From: Arctopsyche grandis
Taxonomy: Eukaryota; Arthropoda; Insecta; Trichoptera; Hydropsychidae
Length of the DNA stretch: 64,000 nucleotides
NCBI RefSeq assembly: GCF_051622035.1
Contig: NC_135359.1
Location: 33,881,501-33,945,500, forward strand
Direction: 5' to 3'
Shown in pieces: positions 47,595 through 59,823 of this stretch; position 1 is the stretch's first letter, and every line of letters begins with the position of its first letter. The position numbers and the translations under genes were made by a program. Under the pieces are notes generated by a model, which made no database searches, was not told where the DNA came from, and saw nothing but the letters and a program-made list of their open reading frames with translations.

Positions 47595-48939
47595 CTGGAG
47601 AAAAAAACGAATTCATTTTTATTATTAGAGAATTTGAAATACGTGTAGGCTCCTACTAATAAGAAGAGATTCTTAAATATTAGCTTTATTTAAATGAAAG
47701 TGAAGTCCCACACCGTATTACGGTATTACAATAAATTGTTTCCGGCTACGTCCTTAACAAACCTCTATTAATATAACACACCATTGTTTATTTTATTAAG
47801 CAGTGGAGCGCAACGATTTACACAGCTAGTTTCAGTTCGATTTGTTCCGAGATGAATTTGATTTAACTAATTATTACAGAACGAGTCGATAAAAAAGACC
47901 AATAATTAACCTACTACTCGTATGTATATACAACTGCAATAATGCGAAACACCTTCAACGATAATAATAAAACTATCCTCATAAGAGTGGCGGAAATCAA
48001 TAATATTGCATTATACATACACATATGTGTGTATATAATATTAAGATATACATACATACATACAAAGACATAACATTTTGTAAATTAATTTAGTCTAATG
48101 TCTAATATGTCCACGTTCATGTTCTGAATTATCACTATTATCGAGTATTGATTGACTTACTCTTATGTAAACGATCAATGTCAAGACGATAAGCAAAGGT
48201 TGAAATATCATAAACATAATGATTAATTTAAAATCTTTTACCTATATATGTATGTACATATGCAATGTCTTAATGATAATAATGATAAGGAGAATTTGAA
48301 TTGAGAATTTAATATTACATTAAATACGTAGTATGCTCTGTATGCCTATGATTAAATTACTGTATTGGCTCGAATATAAAGCGACCACGATTTAAAGGCC
48401 ATTTTCTTTGTTTGAGTCGGCTTTTTGTAAAAAATCATTTATTATTCGCTTTTTTATGACTGGAATATTAGGCCGAATGTGACTCCCTTCTTTTTATGTA
48501 TTCCTTTTAAAAAAAAACACATCTTACATATACCACAATCTATCAATAAAAAAGAAAAAAAAAACAGGTAATGACAAAATAAATTCGAATTAGTACTATT
48601 TATGCGAATAAAAATCTGCTCGAGTGGATTTTTCCACAAAATCCACCCATTAGAGCGATTTTTTCCATCGGGAGAATTGAAATATCATTACAATTCATAC
48701 AACAATAACAATAATACAAGTATGCATAGACATGTACATGCAATGGAGTGATGGACAGTGTCAAAACGAATAATTACCAGGGTCGAAACGGATTCTTGGA
48801 ATCATTTAAAATTCACACCACATCCCAGTCGGCTTTGAAAAGTAAAAGAAGAAAAAGAAAATGAGAGAGATGCGCGAAATGCGTGCGCCGCCCGAGTTGA
48901 CTCGCTTGTTGTGTTGTGTTCCCTTGTGTTGTATTGTTC

Positions 48940-49065
48940 ACACTTTAAACCTCACACCTCACGCACCTCACACACCTCATACACCTCACGCACCTCACAC
49001 ACCTCACACACCTCACACACCTCACACACCTCACACCACACACCTCTCACCCCACACCTCGGTAC
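48940..49065 (+). repeat. (CACCTCACA)n minisatellite
   Basis: About a dozen imperfect 9-10 base units of CACCTCACAC/CACCTCACGC. The His/Thr/Pro ORF through it is a by-product of the repeat. Confidence 0.9.
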
Positions 49066-49226
49066 CAACAAACCAACGAACCATCGAACGGACGCCAGCT
49101 TTATACGCCAGCCTACGTTCAGATGTGCTGACTAAGTGCAGGCCTTTTCAAACCGAATTTCTTCATTTTATATTCAAGTAAATATTCCCTGATGCAATTT
49201 CAATAGTACATATACCTGTAGTTTAC

Positions 49227-49278
49227 ATGAACAATAAACCAGAAGACATTCCAGACTTCAAATATGATATCCGAGCCG
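49227..49278 (-). CDS. Probable upstream exon of the same membrane protein
   Basis: A 52-base exon after the acceptor CTCTCTCTTACAG, with donor CAT|GTAAAC. It encodes GSDIIFEVWNVFWFIVH, aromatic and hydrophobic, and its end phase matches the next exon at 47594. It needs a 2-base overhang from an unseen exon before it. An ATG-led ORF at 49815 (MEWVSPLEKLIWEVKLPLKL) ends at a good donor (CAA|GTAAGA, 49657) but in phase 0, so the link is unproven. Confidence 0.35.
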
Positions 49279-50147
49279 CTGTAAGAGAGAGCAATGTCGT
49301 TAAAAATTATTATTAAGTTTATATCAAAGCCTGTAATCGATGGTACTTTAATTTAAAATAAAGAAATTAGAAGTGTTTTATTAAAACAAAAAAAATGTTT
49401 TACTAAATTACGTGCCATCATCGATGAAGAAAAAATAATTGTAGAAAATAGAGAAGCACTATATTTTTAATAAATTATAATAATATAAATATCGGGAAGA
49501 CAAAGCCGTAGTCTGTGGAGATTTTTAGGAAGAAGATGATTTATTTTAAACATATGTACATACATATGTATGTATGTATGTACAGTGATCGAGTTTTATG
49601 GTTTTAAAGCTACAGCGCTTTTTTTGCATGGGCGTGGGTTTTATCTTGCATCTTACTTGCACACAAATAATTAAGCCACACAATTTGCATTCTTGTCTAA
49701 TATTAAGCGTACGAACCTTATGCAATACAGCGGTCACATGATATAGAAATGTCACCAATTTCAAAGGTAATTTAACTTCCCAAATAAGTTTTTCCAATGG
49801 CGAAACCCATTCCATAGTGATTTTTAGGCTAAAGTTAATTATTTAGCAAAATTGATAGTTTAGTAATATACAATATTAGCTCGTTGGGATAATGAATTGC
49901 TAAGTCAAAGGCAAATGACATTTTGATGGTAAAAATTAAAAACAATAAAGGTTTCTACAAATATATGAAGCTGAGTATTGTCAAGTGCCTGATCTCGATC
50001 TGATAAGGGTTTAAAGGTTAAAAAAATAGTTTACATTACTCCTGATAAAATACGCGCATATTTATCTACTTTATCGTCACATTTGACTAGACATTAAAAT
50101 CTTATCGTTTAAAACTTCTTTCGAGCTTAGTTTTTGTTTAAAATTAC

Positions 50148-50209
50148 ATATAATACAATTTCAAATTACAAATTACTCACCTAATTTGTAATTTGAAATT
50201 GTATTATAT
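50148..50209. repeat. Perfect 28-bp hairpin
   Basis: Two 28-base AT-rich arms (starting ATATAATACAATTTCAAATT) are exact reverse complements around the 6-base loop CTCACC. Confidence 0.85.
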
Positions 50210-50934
50210 CATAATGGAACCGGATAAAAAAAGAGCACTGCAAAAATAAGAAGCCAAGTAACAAAAGTACGAATTAATATTATTTGAACTTTGAATCTAC
50301 TAATGAGCGTATCCCATTAGTAATGAGCTTCAGAATTAAGATTATTAAGGTTATATTATTATTAAGGTTATATAAGTATTTATCATTTAGATTTAATCAG
50401 TTTTATTTCTTGGCGTACAACTAAACAAAAACCTGATGATGCAGCTGGAACTTTTATCTAATGGGGCAAAAGTGACAAGATAAATACAACATTGTAAATA
50501 TATGTATAATATTTATATAAATATGTAGATACATATAAAGTAAATGCATATATACACATATTAAGCATACGTATATACATAGGTGCTTGTGTGTGTGTGT
50601 AAATATACACATACACAGTGATGTAGTCCTAAATAAGAAAGAACCAGGTCGGTGTTTAATTTTAACGACCCCCCCCCGCTTTTTTCCTTACTAAAAAAAA
50701 GTTGTATCTTAATATTGGTAGTTCAAATATTTATAAAAAAAAATCAAATAATAAATAATTCTTACTTGAAATTATATTTTTTTATAATAATACACATATA
50801 AAAACCGACTGTCGGTAAATCTTACATATAAAACACTAATGTTTGTATATATGTGCCATGCGTGGTTTGGGTGGTCGTTGGTTGGATCCGTCGTAGGTTG
50901 GGTGGGAAAAACACGTTCGATTTATTTTTTGTTT

Positions 50935-51135
50935 TTGCGCAGGGGGCGCAGCCCCCATAGGGCCCCGCCGAGGGGGCGCAGCCCCCATGGGGCCCCTGTC
51001 GGGGGCGCCGCTCCTAATAAAATAAATAAATATATTTTTATATATATATTTTTTTATTTTTTTTATTTAAATTTTTTATTTTTTTTTAAATTTTTTTTAT
51101 ACACCCCGGGCAAAGCCGGGTAATAAAGCTAATAT
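50935..51135 (+). repeat. GC-palindrome block plus CCGGGCAAAGCCGGG tail
   Basis: The unit GGGGGCGCAGCCCCCAT (itself a hairpin) is repeated twice and followed by a long T/A tract. It ends CCCGGGCAAAGCCGGGTAAT, an inverted counterpart of the ACCCGGCTTCGC start of the GC-cassette family. Confidence 0.65.
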
Positions 51136-51169
51136 GTATATAAGTATGTGACAGTCGACGGGAGCAGTA

Positions 51170-51615
51170 TGGGAATCGAGACGCCGGGAAGCGTGGGAGG
51201 GGGGCTGTCGAGCGTCCCCCAGCCGCACTTCACGTGTCGGGGGCGCAAGCTATGAGGGCGAAGCCCTCAGGGCAACACAACGCCCTGGGGGCAAAGCCGG
51301 AGGGCGCTGGAGGCGTCGGTGATGCACAAAATGTATCACTTCGTAATTCGTAATTTCTAATTCGTGCATCAATTTATTTCTGAAACCAGCCGTTTCGCTT
51401 TCGATTATGGATTCTAGAGGTGCACACACACACATTCATTCATCATTTCGAACGGGTTAGATTGCATAATGTGTCACTTTTTATTATGATTAATATTACT
51501 TGCGCGTGCGCCTATAAATAACCTTACATTATACTTATATATAACATATAACTTTATTTTTATTCGTGTTTAAATTCGTTTTCGAAACCACCCGTTGAAA
51601 ACAACGGGCACAACA
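51170..51615 (-). repeat. GC-rich repeat family B, copy 2
   Basis: It contains GAGGGCGAAGCCCTCAGGGC, GCTGGAGGCGTCGGTGATGC, TAATTTCTAATTCGTGCATC and ends GTTGAAAACAACGGGCACAA. It is the reverse-orientation counterpart of 46030-46330. Confidence 0.7.
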
Positions 51616-52289
51616 CTAGTATTTTATAAAAACTTTCATAATGCATCCTCTTCAACATCTTTAATTTTGGAAAACCCGTGTTTGTATGTCAACAGCAACA
51701 TTTGCTTTTAGCAATGCTAAAACTATCAAAATGTGAATTCAGAGATGACTATTAATTTATGCTGAGTTCCCTCATTTTATCTATCCTCAAGTGCGTATGG
51801 TTAATAGTAGGGGTTCCAAATAACCGCCCGAAAGAAAAAGCCGGATTTCGATTTTTTTACAAATAAAAAGCCGGTTGGCCGGCTTTCAGCGGTTTTAGAA
51901 AATTAAGATTTTTTTAAGTTTTTATATCGGAAAAAAAATGTAAATATATATTATATTATATTTTTATAAATTAAATTGAGTTATAAACATTATGAACTTT
52001 CATAAGATCATTATTATATACTAGTGAATAGTCCGATGAAACATCATCGCATGGGTATAAAATTATTATATACTCGTATAAACCTAAAAAAAAATCCGGA
52101 ACCGGACTCTCATAGATAGTTTTCAATTCTTAAAGTTAACGTTAACAAAATGTTAATTAAAGTTAACAAAACGTAAAATTTTCCGATTATACACAAACGG
52201 TCATTGACCTCGTAACGTTGAATATTATTATTACACAACACAAATTAAGTGCATATTCATATGATGTGTATTTACAACCCGCATCCTGG

Positions 52290-52410
52290 GCGAGGATATG
52301 GCATGCGACGCGGGCTCGTGAGCACATCGCGTTTGGAATCGGAGGGTCCGAGGTTCGATTCCCGGCGCCCGCGGTGAATGAAATCAATTTTTTTCTCGAA
52401 TATCGTTAAA
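52290..52410 (+). repeat. tRNA-derived SINE
   Basis: A box-A-like TGGCATGCGACG is followed about 55 bases later by box B GAGGTTCGATTCC, then CCGGCGCCCG and an A/T-rich tail. There is no complete acceptor-stem pairing, so it is not a functional tRNA gene. Confidence 0.6.
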
Positions 52411-52562
52411 ATATAAATATAAATAATTTCAATTTCAATTTAATTAAAAATAAATATATAAAAAAAATGGTTCAAAACCTCGCTAAATAAAATAATTTTA
52501 TTACGTATTTTTATATGGCGATAGCGAAAATTTTCAATTAATGTTTAAAAAAAAAGGAGAAT

Positions 52563-52765
52563 TTCAAATTGGATCGTGGCGTAATTGGTTAACTCCCAAC
52601 CTTGAATACACCTATAAGAGGGTATTTGAGTGAGGGGTGATCGGTTCGAGTCGCGACAAAGTCGTCTCGTCGAAAAATGAATTTATCGATTCGTTCATTA
52701 TGTTCGGCGAGCGTTAGGACACACACACACACAGAGATTACCGTCTTTATATATATGATTATTAT
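52563..52765 (+). repeat. tRNA-derived SINE, second family
   Basis: Box A TGGCGTAATTGG and box B ATCGGTTCGAGTCG lie about 75 bases apart, followed by an (AC)n tract and an AT tail. It differs from the SINE 150 bases to the left. Confidence 0.6.
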
Positions 52766-53552
52766 TACGAATATTACAATTTGTATTATGTATCACAGCT
52801 GTAAAATGGCTTTCCCTTTAATAAGCACATATAATTAAATGATTTAAATAAGCTACTATCAAGATTATATTATTAAATAAATAATGTGTTAACTCACACA
52901 ATAACTATAATTGTGGAATCATGAATAGATAAAGAACTGCTGAGATTCGCTCAACGTTGAAATATTTCCATCTTTTAAAGTTGGTTTTACGCATCTGTTT
53001 TAGCTTAAAAATCCAAAAGCTTTACAAACCAAAATTTCAGACACAAATTCATTAGAAACAGCATATCACAAATTATATTCCGGAAATTCCCATGCGTAAA
53101 GCATTTGAGTATGAGACTACTTTTTTGTTGTTGTCAAGTTAAAGGTTTTGCGATAATTAAGTCTTCTATATACCTTAAGTTGGGTAGGTCATTGAAACTA
53201 CATACTTTCAATAATATTTTATTTTTATGACCCGGTCTTCGTCCATTACTAAATCTCAAAGAAACCGCTAAGTTTTTTTTTGTTGTTCAAATAAATATAC
53301 GCCTCAGAGAGTTTAGATCTTTCATAGAAATTTGAAATTCATAATTGGCCCTATTAATTTAAGATTAGGTTGTTAGGGTCGGTATTTATATTTTTTAAAT
53401 AGTAAGTTTCAGCTAAAGATTTAGCAGTGGAATTACAAACATATTCGGTCGAGTCGGTATTTGAAGAATTAAAAAGAGAAACGTCAATTTGACGAAAACA
53501 CACAAAACGAGTTAATCATTTTAATCTTCTCTTAATCCTAAACAATTGTATC

Positions 53553-53899
53553 AATGAAAGAAAGATTCGAGCAGTTGAACGAATATTCAAAGACGTGGGT
53601 TTTTTTTGTATTTTGTAAAAAGTCTACCGGAAAGAAACGAACTTCGTAAATATTGTGCCTATCTTCAAATAAGCTCACCACAAATTCAAAATATGATATC
53701 ATTAGTAATGAACTTCGATATGAACTTATCAGTTAAAAAGCCTATCTTTCAAATAAAAGGTAAAATTAATCCAATCAGTGTTAAATTTCAAAAAAAATTT
53801 ACAAGAATTATATCCGAACATTTGGGTTGCGCTATGCGAATTTTTTTGACATTGCCTACAACTGTAGCAAGTGGTGAACGTATTTATGTACATATGTAG
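53553..53899 (+). pseudogene. hAT transposase C-terminal fragment
   Basis: Upstream (in a shifted frame, from about 53553) MKERFEQLNEYSKTW, then LPERNELRKYCAYL. Further on comes LTLPTTVASGERIY, the hAT dimerisation-domain motif (LPVTVASAERSFSK). Frame shifts and a stop break it. Confidence 0.75.
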
Positions 53900-55605
53900 T
53901 TTTTACAAACCTCCTTTACGTTTCACATTAAGACGTCATTTTTTATATCTCTTATTTCGAAACGTCAATTAATAAAAACTTATCCCTGGTCTACAGTCTC
54001 ATAAAATAGACTTTCCAGTTTGGGAACTCTTTATTAAATTTTTATTTTAATATTGTTTTTTAATGTGTTTTAATTTTTCTCATTTTTATTGCATATATGT
54101 ATAATTTGTTAAAATATGTTTGTTCAAACTCCTTGGGTCTATCGGCATCGCCGCCTCCCCCAAGTATATTAAATAAATAAATAAAATAACGTCAAACGAA
54201 CCTTCAATTGCACTATGGTTACGTCCAGTGGTGTTTTTTTGGAACAATGGGTTTCCAAATTATTTTTCAACAAAATTATTTCGAAAATATATACATACAT
54301 ATGTATATGTACATATATACCTTTTTTTGTCCAAGGCACTATTAAATAAAAGTTCATTAAATTTTCGTTGTTTTTATAATTATTGATAAAAATTATATGA
54401 ATTTTTAGATTAAATAACGGGTTTCCGGAAACCTTTGATTTTTAACGAGTTTCCGGAAACCCATGGAAACCATTAGGGTGACACCACTGGTTAACGTCTA
54501 GTGCAGCATTAAAAAAAATTCAAAAATTATTTTGATGGATCCCGAAATCGTGTATCTCATGACTAAGGTCATTGAAGTGCTTTTAGATAAAAAAAAATTG
54601 ACGATTCGATGTCAATTTTAACTTAGACCCACATTTTGTTGCAATATTTGTTGAAATTGTTACACAAAATAACAGCTATGTAATTGAAAAAACATACATA
54701 GAAGAGGCTTGTAAAAATATAAAGTTTTTTCAAACCATAAAATAAGAGATGAAACTCAAAATATGTATGTACATATATGTATATTACATATATTTTTAAT
54801 TACTATTGAAATTACGAAGCGCCATCTATTTTATATTTATAAAATTCAAGTTTCAATAAAAACATAAAGTCGCATTATCAATAAAATGAAAATAATGTTT
54901 ACAATAAAACGACGTTTACCACTATATCGATAGATGTATACATACATAATAGTATTTATTTCAGGTTCGTCGACACCACACGCGCGTATAAATATATGCA
55001 AATGTATGTATGTAAATGCAAATATGTACATATATACATATATTTATGTACATGCATTATATTTTTGTCGATTTTTTTATGTCGACTATGTGAAATTTCA
55101 TTTGGATTGGATTTACATTGATGAATTAATAAAAAACATAGATAAAAAATAAAAAATAAATCAATTTCGTATCAACTTAATACAATTTTATTGTTTTCAA
55201 ACATATTAAATTTTCAATTATCACTTTAATTTCAATTATAGACATCGAAAAAAAGCACAAAAAAGAAGACGCACACAAAAAGTTAATAAAAAAATAATAT
55301 ATAGTAAATTTTGACAAATAGATAAGATCAGGGCTTTCCAAGTTTTTTCTGCAATGGAACACTTTATGGAGAATTTTATTTATGAGTAAAAATAAAAATA
55401 AAATATATCATTCAAACATTTCAAAAGTTCCTAAACTAGGTGTGGCGTCACGTAGTCCCCTTGTATCCTGTTCGCGAACACATAAGTAAGGTTGTACGAC
55501 AAGAACAGGGAAATTTCCACGGCAAGCTACTCATGTTGAAATTCGTACAATCAATACATATGTATGTATAATACAATTCGTACTGGCACTCGTAAACATG
55601 TACTA
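53900..55605. other. Intergenic, old transposon tails
   Basis: At 54126-54176 CTTGGGTCTATCGGC...CCCCAAG followed by AAATAAATAAA looks like a LINE 3' tail shared with 7935 and 62318. At 55330 CAGGGCTTTCCAAGTTTTTTC looks like a hAT terminal end. No gene is seen. Confidence 0.45.
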
Positions 55606-56215
55606 CTAGCTGTATTACCCGGCTTCGCTTGGCTATTTGTAATATAAACCGCTTAAACATGACTAATCTAATAGTAAACATTTTATTAAATTTATTTGAA
55701 TAGTTTTATTTTATATAAATTTATTTGAATACTCGAACAACGAACTATCATATATAGTAAGTCTCTAATAAAAAATTATATGTACGCTGCTGGCGTCTGC
55801 GCCCCCTAGGGGGCGGAGTCCTAGGTCTTCGCCCCGATATCGGCACCCCTAGGGGGCGAAGTGCTAGGGCTTCGCCCCGACATCGGCGCCCCCTAGGGTT
55901 CCGCCCTTGACGCCTGCGCCCCTTAGAGCTTCGCCCCCCAGGGCTCCGCCCTCGGCGTCTGCACCCCCGACGTCAGCGCCCCCTAGGGCTCCGCCCCCGA
56001 CGTCTGCGCCCCTTAGGGCTTTGCCCCACAGGGCTCCACCCTCAACGTCTGCGCCCCCTAGGGCTTCGCCCTCGGCGCCTACGCCCCCGGGAACTTTGAT
56101 CGGGAATCGGAAAAAAGCGAATTATTTGTTCGATAACGTCACGGATTTCAACGAACGAAGGATGCATACATACATATATACAAAGTCTCTTTCCAAATTA
56201 TATATTAGAAGAATA
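55606..56215 (+). repeat. GC-cassette repeat, longest copy
   Basis: The left module (CTAGCTGTATTACCCGGCTTCG, AATATAAACCGCTTAAACATG) is followed by a greatly expanded GC block at 55790-56090. That block is made of ~20-base units such as GCGCCCCCTAGGGCTTCGCC. The right module is GCGAATTATTTGTTCGATAACGT and CAAAGTCTCTTTCCAAATTATATA. The Ala/Pro/Ser ORF through the block is a repeat translation. Confidence 0.85.
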
Positions 56216-56740
56216 GTATCTCAATGGAGCCTTCGACACAGTCTATATTTCTAACAGTATCACCCGTATCCAGAAGTTTCAGGGCCCTGACTAATCGAAG
56301 GGCCTCTTGTCGGGACGTCCGACTGATTGATATTTTATATTATTCGTCATAAAAATACATGTATTATTTTTCGATCCACGCATTATTTGTGTCCATGTGA
56401 AATCGTGCCTGTTAAGCCCCGTATTCACCACATAGCGGCAACTTTGCAACCGCACCCGAGCCCATTAAGTTACAGCAACAGGGTGTACTCACCAAGTTAC
56501 CGCAAATCTACATACATACATATATGTGTATGCAATTTAAAAACCGTTCTCACCAAAACTGGCGTGTACTCACCTAGTTACTACAACAGACCATTGCAAA
56601 AGTTCGATAACCGCAAACCTATATGCAAATAATTACGACCATGCAAACAACACAAACAACGACATTACGAAATCTGGCGAACTCGGGCCGATCCCTTTGA
56701 GCTACCTGAGCGAACCCTCCAAGTTGCACTCTTGATGTTA

Positions 56741-56982
56741 GGGCCGGGCCGCACCGCTCAACTCGCGAACAACTTGGTTGACGCGACGTGTCGTTCTTAA
56801 GTTGCAAAATGTCGGCCGCACCGTGCAACTTTGTCGGCCGACTAGTTGCCCGACACGAAAAAATGTATGGAAATGTGTGCGACAAACAAGTTGACGGGTG
56901 TGGCATGTCCCATCTACCTGCATGCATTGGTCTGGTCGCCCTCAACCAAGTCGCTCGTAAGTCGCACGGTGCAGTCCGGCCC
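56741..56982. mobile_element. MITE with ~50-bp GC-rich inverted repeats
   Basis: The left end GGGCCGGGCCGCACCGCTCA and right end (complement CGGGCCGGACTGCACCGTGC) pair over about 50 bases including AACTTGGTTGA. The length is 242 bases, with no coding. I could not fix a clear target duplication. Confidence 0.65.
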
Positions 56983-57422
56983 GTTGGGTCTGGTCGCATG
57001 GATTTTATGACCTGAACGACCGACACGATCTTTCAAAATGTATAGTTTTGGATGGGGGTAGGCCGGACCCAGAGACAAGCGAGCGACTCCATACAAAAAA
57101 AAAACTCATCAACGCACGCCGATTCATGCAACTATGTAGTCGAACTATGTAGTCAAACTATGTAGACGAACATTGTACCAACGAGAATTATATAATTAAA
57201 TGGATTCAACACCATACTGTGAGCAATCTACGACATGTCTCTATTGTATGTATATATCTTCTTTCAGATATTCAAATATCCTTACTACATATATAAGTTT
57301 GTTAAATCTATCGAGTACAATAAACATTAATTTGAAATAATAACAATATAACAATGGAATTTGCCGGAGATCGAGGAAGAAGAAACGAAATACAATTAGT
57401 TGGAGAAAATTAAAAAAAAATG

Positions 57423-58105
57423 TCTACAAATTATGTGGATAATATAAATAACAGTGTCCTTGTGTATTTAACAATAGACAGCGGTTTTGGAGGACTTTCG
57501 ACACGTGCAACACTTGCATAGAGTAGTAAGAAGATTTAAACAGCTGCTGCAATAAATCTTCTGAACCTGTACTGTATCGTCTTAACTCATTGTATCATAT
57601 TGAAATCTTTAATATATATTATTTTAAATGGACATGATGTGCCTGTGTCGTGTAAAATTAACATTTGAAATAATAGAGATGTTAAGCACCCTAATAAATT
57701 ACAATAGGTAATACTGGACGGTAAGTAAGACTTTTTCGACTTGCTTACGACAATAATAAAGCACGAGTCCAACTTCTTCTACGTCAATCTTGAAAATGAG
57801 CAGAATCTTGGTCGCTTTTGGTCTCTATAGTGAGCCTACAAATTATGTGGATAATTTATTTATTTATTTATTTTAAACAGACCATTGTGGCATAACAGGA
57901 ATTCCTAAAGCGCCACAATGGTCAAAAAATAATATAAATAATAGTATAATAATATAATATAAATAATAGTATCCTTGTGTATTTAACAATAGACAATAGC
58001 TCTAATACATATATGTATATTATTTTAAATGGACAGGGTGTGTGACTGTGTCGTGTAAAATTAACAATTGAAATAATACAGATGTTGAAAACCCTAATTT
58101 TGAGC
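57423..58105. repeat. Two direct copies of a ~265-bp unit
   Basis: Sequence at 57423-57690 (ACAAATTATGTGGATAATAT ... GTGTCGTGTAAAATTAAC) recurs at 57836-58105. The second copy is interrupted at about 57859-57930 by TTTATTTATTTATTTTAAAC and a hairpin GACCATTGTGGC...GCGCCACAATGGTC, probably a short LINE-tail insertion. Confidence 0.6.
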
Positions 58106-58251
58106 TCCTCTTTTGCCAATTCGGGCCAGAACCAATAAGCTTGTTACCTCAGCCCTTTTAAATTTCGTGTTGATCTTTTCACTGCTTCATGCAGCCTTGT
58201 TAACCATCATCTTTCTAGTTATAGTTTTATAATTATTAGTTGTTATATATG

Positions 58252-59455
58252 TACAGTCGTAGACATAGAAAATGCCGCACTCGACTATTTTTACTTTTTT
58301 TTTTAATTATGTTCGGTATTGTAATTGTAAGTTTGAAGGATAATCAGTAAACTTCAATTTAAGCAAAAAAAAATGAAATAGTTAACAGAATATTCTAAGA
58401 ATGGATGCAGAAATAGAAAGCAGTCATTAACGGTACTTGGGCCGAAGTTGAGCCCATGTAATTTATGAAGGTCAGACTATCCTTACACCATTTTTGTTGT
58501 TAGATTTCTAAAGCTAATATTCCTTGTGAGGTATTGAAAAGATCTTTTGTGAATAAAACTACTTTTGGGTAATGTTATACTTATTATATTTTAATATTTC
58601 GTACTGCCGCCTCGATTTTGAATAATCGCCAATATACGTTGATTTCGTATTGAATTTAAACATTCCATCGTAATATCATTCTCCCAAGTTTCGGTTATAT
58701 TTTTACGCAATTTTATGATATTTGATGTACGTCGTTTTGCCAATTTTCTCTTTAAAATAGCCCATAGATTCAGATCTGGATTGTTTCCCGGCCATTCTAA
58801 TGATTTTATGCCCAGTATATTCTTTGTGATCTGTAAGTGATAAAGGATATTATTAATCATTTAGTAAAAGATTTAGACAAAACAAATCGAAATTGTACTT
58901 CCGGCTCGAGCGCGATGACATGGTGCAGAATCGTGCTCGATGACATGGTGATAAATCGGATTTTTAATGTTGCGTTATTTTCTCGATCGTTGGAATTACA
59001 AAATTTAAAAGCACATTTTTGTACTTTTTCTGCATTCATTATTCCCTCAATAATGGTCAGTGATCCTAAACCATATGCGGTCATACACCCTTAAACCATT
59101 AATTGGGGTGAATGCGCAACGACCGGAGAAATGCATTCCGCGCGGAATCTTTCGCCAACTTTCCGACGAACCATCCACATCCCATCCTGCCCAAAGAAAT
59201 TGAACTTCGATTTTTCAGAAACTGAACCTTTTCCGATCATCGACAGTCCAATGCATATGGTTCTTAGCCCAATTTATATGATATTTTCGCATTTTAAGCG
59301 TAAGAAAGGCGCTTTTTGGCAGGGTGCTGTGTCCGATATCCATGCTCCGAAAGTCACTTCCCCAATGTCATGCGGCATTTATGTCTCCGACTGTATTTTT
59401 GTAAATAGCCCGGGGAAGCGCATTTGCCTTAACTATCGTGTCGTCGTGGCATAAT
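58252..59455 (-). pseudogene. Tc1/mariner transposase pseudogene
   Basis: Minus strand. Near 59280 comes LRLKMRKYHINWAKNHMHWT followed by VDDRKRF (the family's KH-HWT--DW-KV block), then MTAYGLGSLTIIEG, EKVQKCAFKF, and finally LEWPGNNPDLNLWAILKRKL (usual form WP-NSPDLNPIENLW, here lacking PIE). Stops and frameshifts separate the parts. At the 3' side ACAGTCGTAGACATAGAAAA (58252) looks like one terminal repeat; the other end is not seen. Confidence 0.8.
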
Positions 59456-59773
59456 TTAAATTAAAAATAAATAGATAAATCATGTATGTATGTACATATA
59501 TGATACGTATGCACATACATTTGTACATCAATGTCGGCTCGACATGTCTTCGGCTGGAGCAACGATACTGACGAGAGAATAGAGATATAGTGTAATAACT
59601 TATTACACTACATATACATACATATGTATCTCTATTCTCTACATTACACTATCTCTATATTACTAATAAGATCGTACGAGCTGAAAAAGGTATTTTTTTC
59701 CTTATCTCGTTCAAACGCTTAAACGATTCCCGATAAAGAGCGATAATTCTAGAAAACAAGTCATGCGAAGTTT

Positions 59774-59823
59774 ATCGATAGTGCAGTGCGCAAGCCGAAA
59801 CGATTGCGCACTGCACTATCGAT
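59774..59823. repeat. Perfect 20-bp hairpin
   Basis: ATCGATAGTGCAGTGCGCAA and its exact reverse complement surround the 10-base loop GCCGAAACGA. Nearby at 59572-59660 a further imperfect inverted repeat (GAGAATAGAGATA...TATCTCTATTCTC) is present. Confidence 0.85.

Noticed and set aside
48861-49181. His-Thr-Pro repeat ORF
   Set aside because: Translation of the CACCTCACA minisatellite.
49546-49815. Minus-strand ORF MEWVSPLEKLIWEVK as first exon of the membrane gene
   Set aside because: It ends at a good donor, but in phase 0, while the next candidate exon (49278) needs a 2-base overhang. It is mentioned but not annotated as coding.
52290-52380. Possible true tRNA gene
   Set aside because: Box A and box B are present, but the ends do not form a 7-bp acceptor stem and a SINE tail follows.
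55907-56254. Ala/Pro/Ser-rich 115-codon ORF
   Set aside because: Translation of the GC-rich repeat units of the GC-cassette element.
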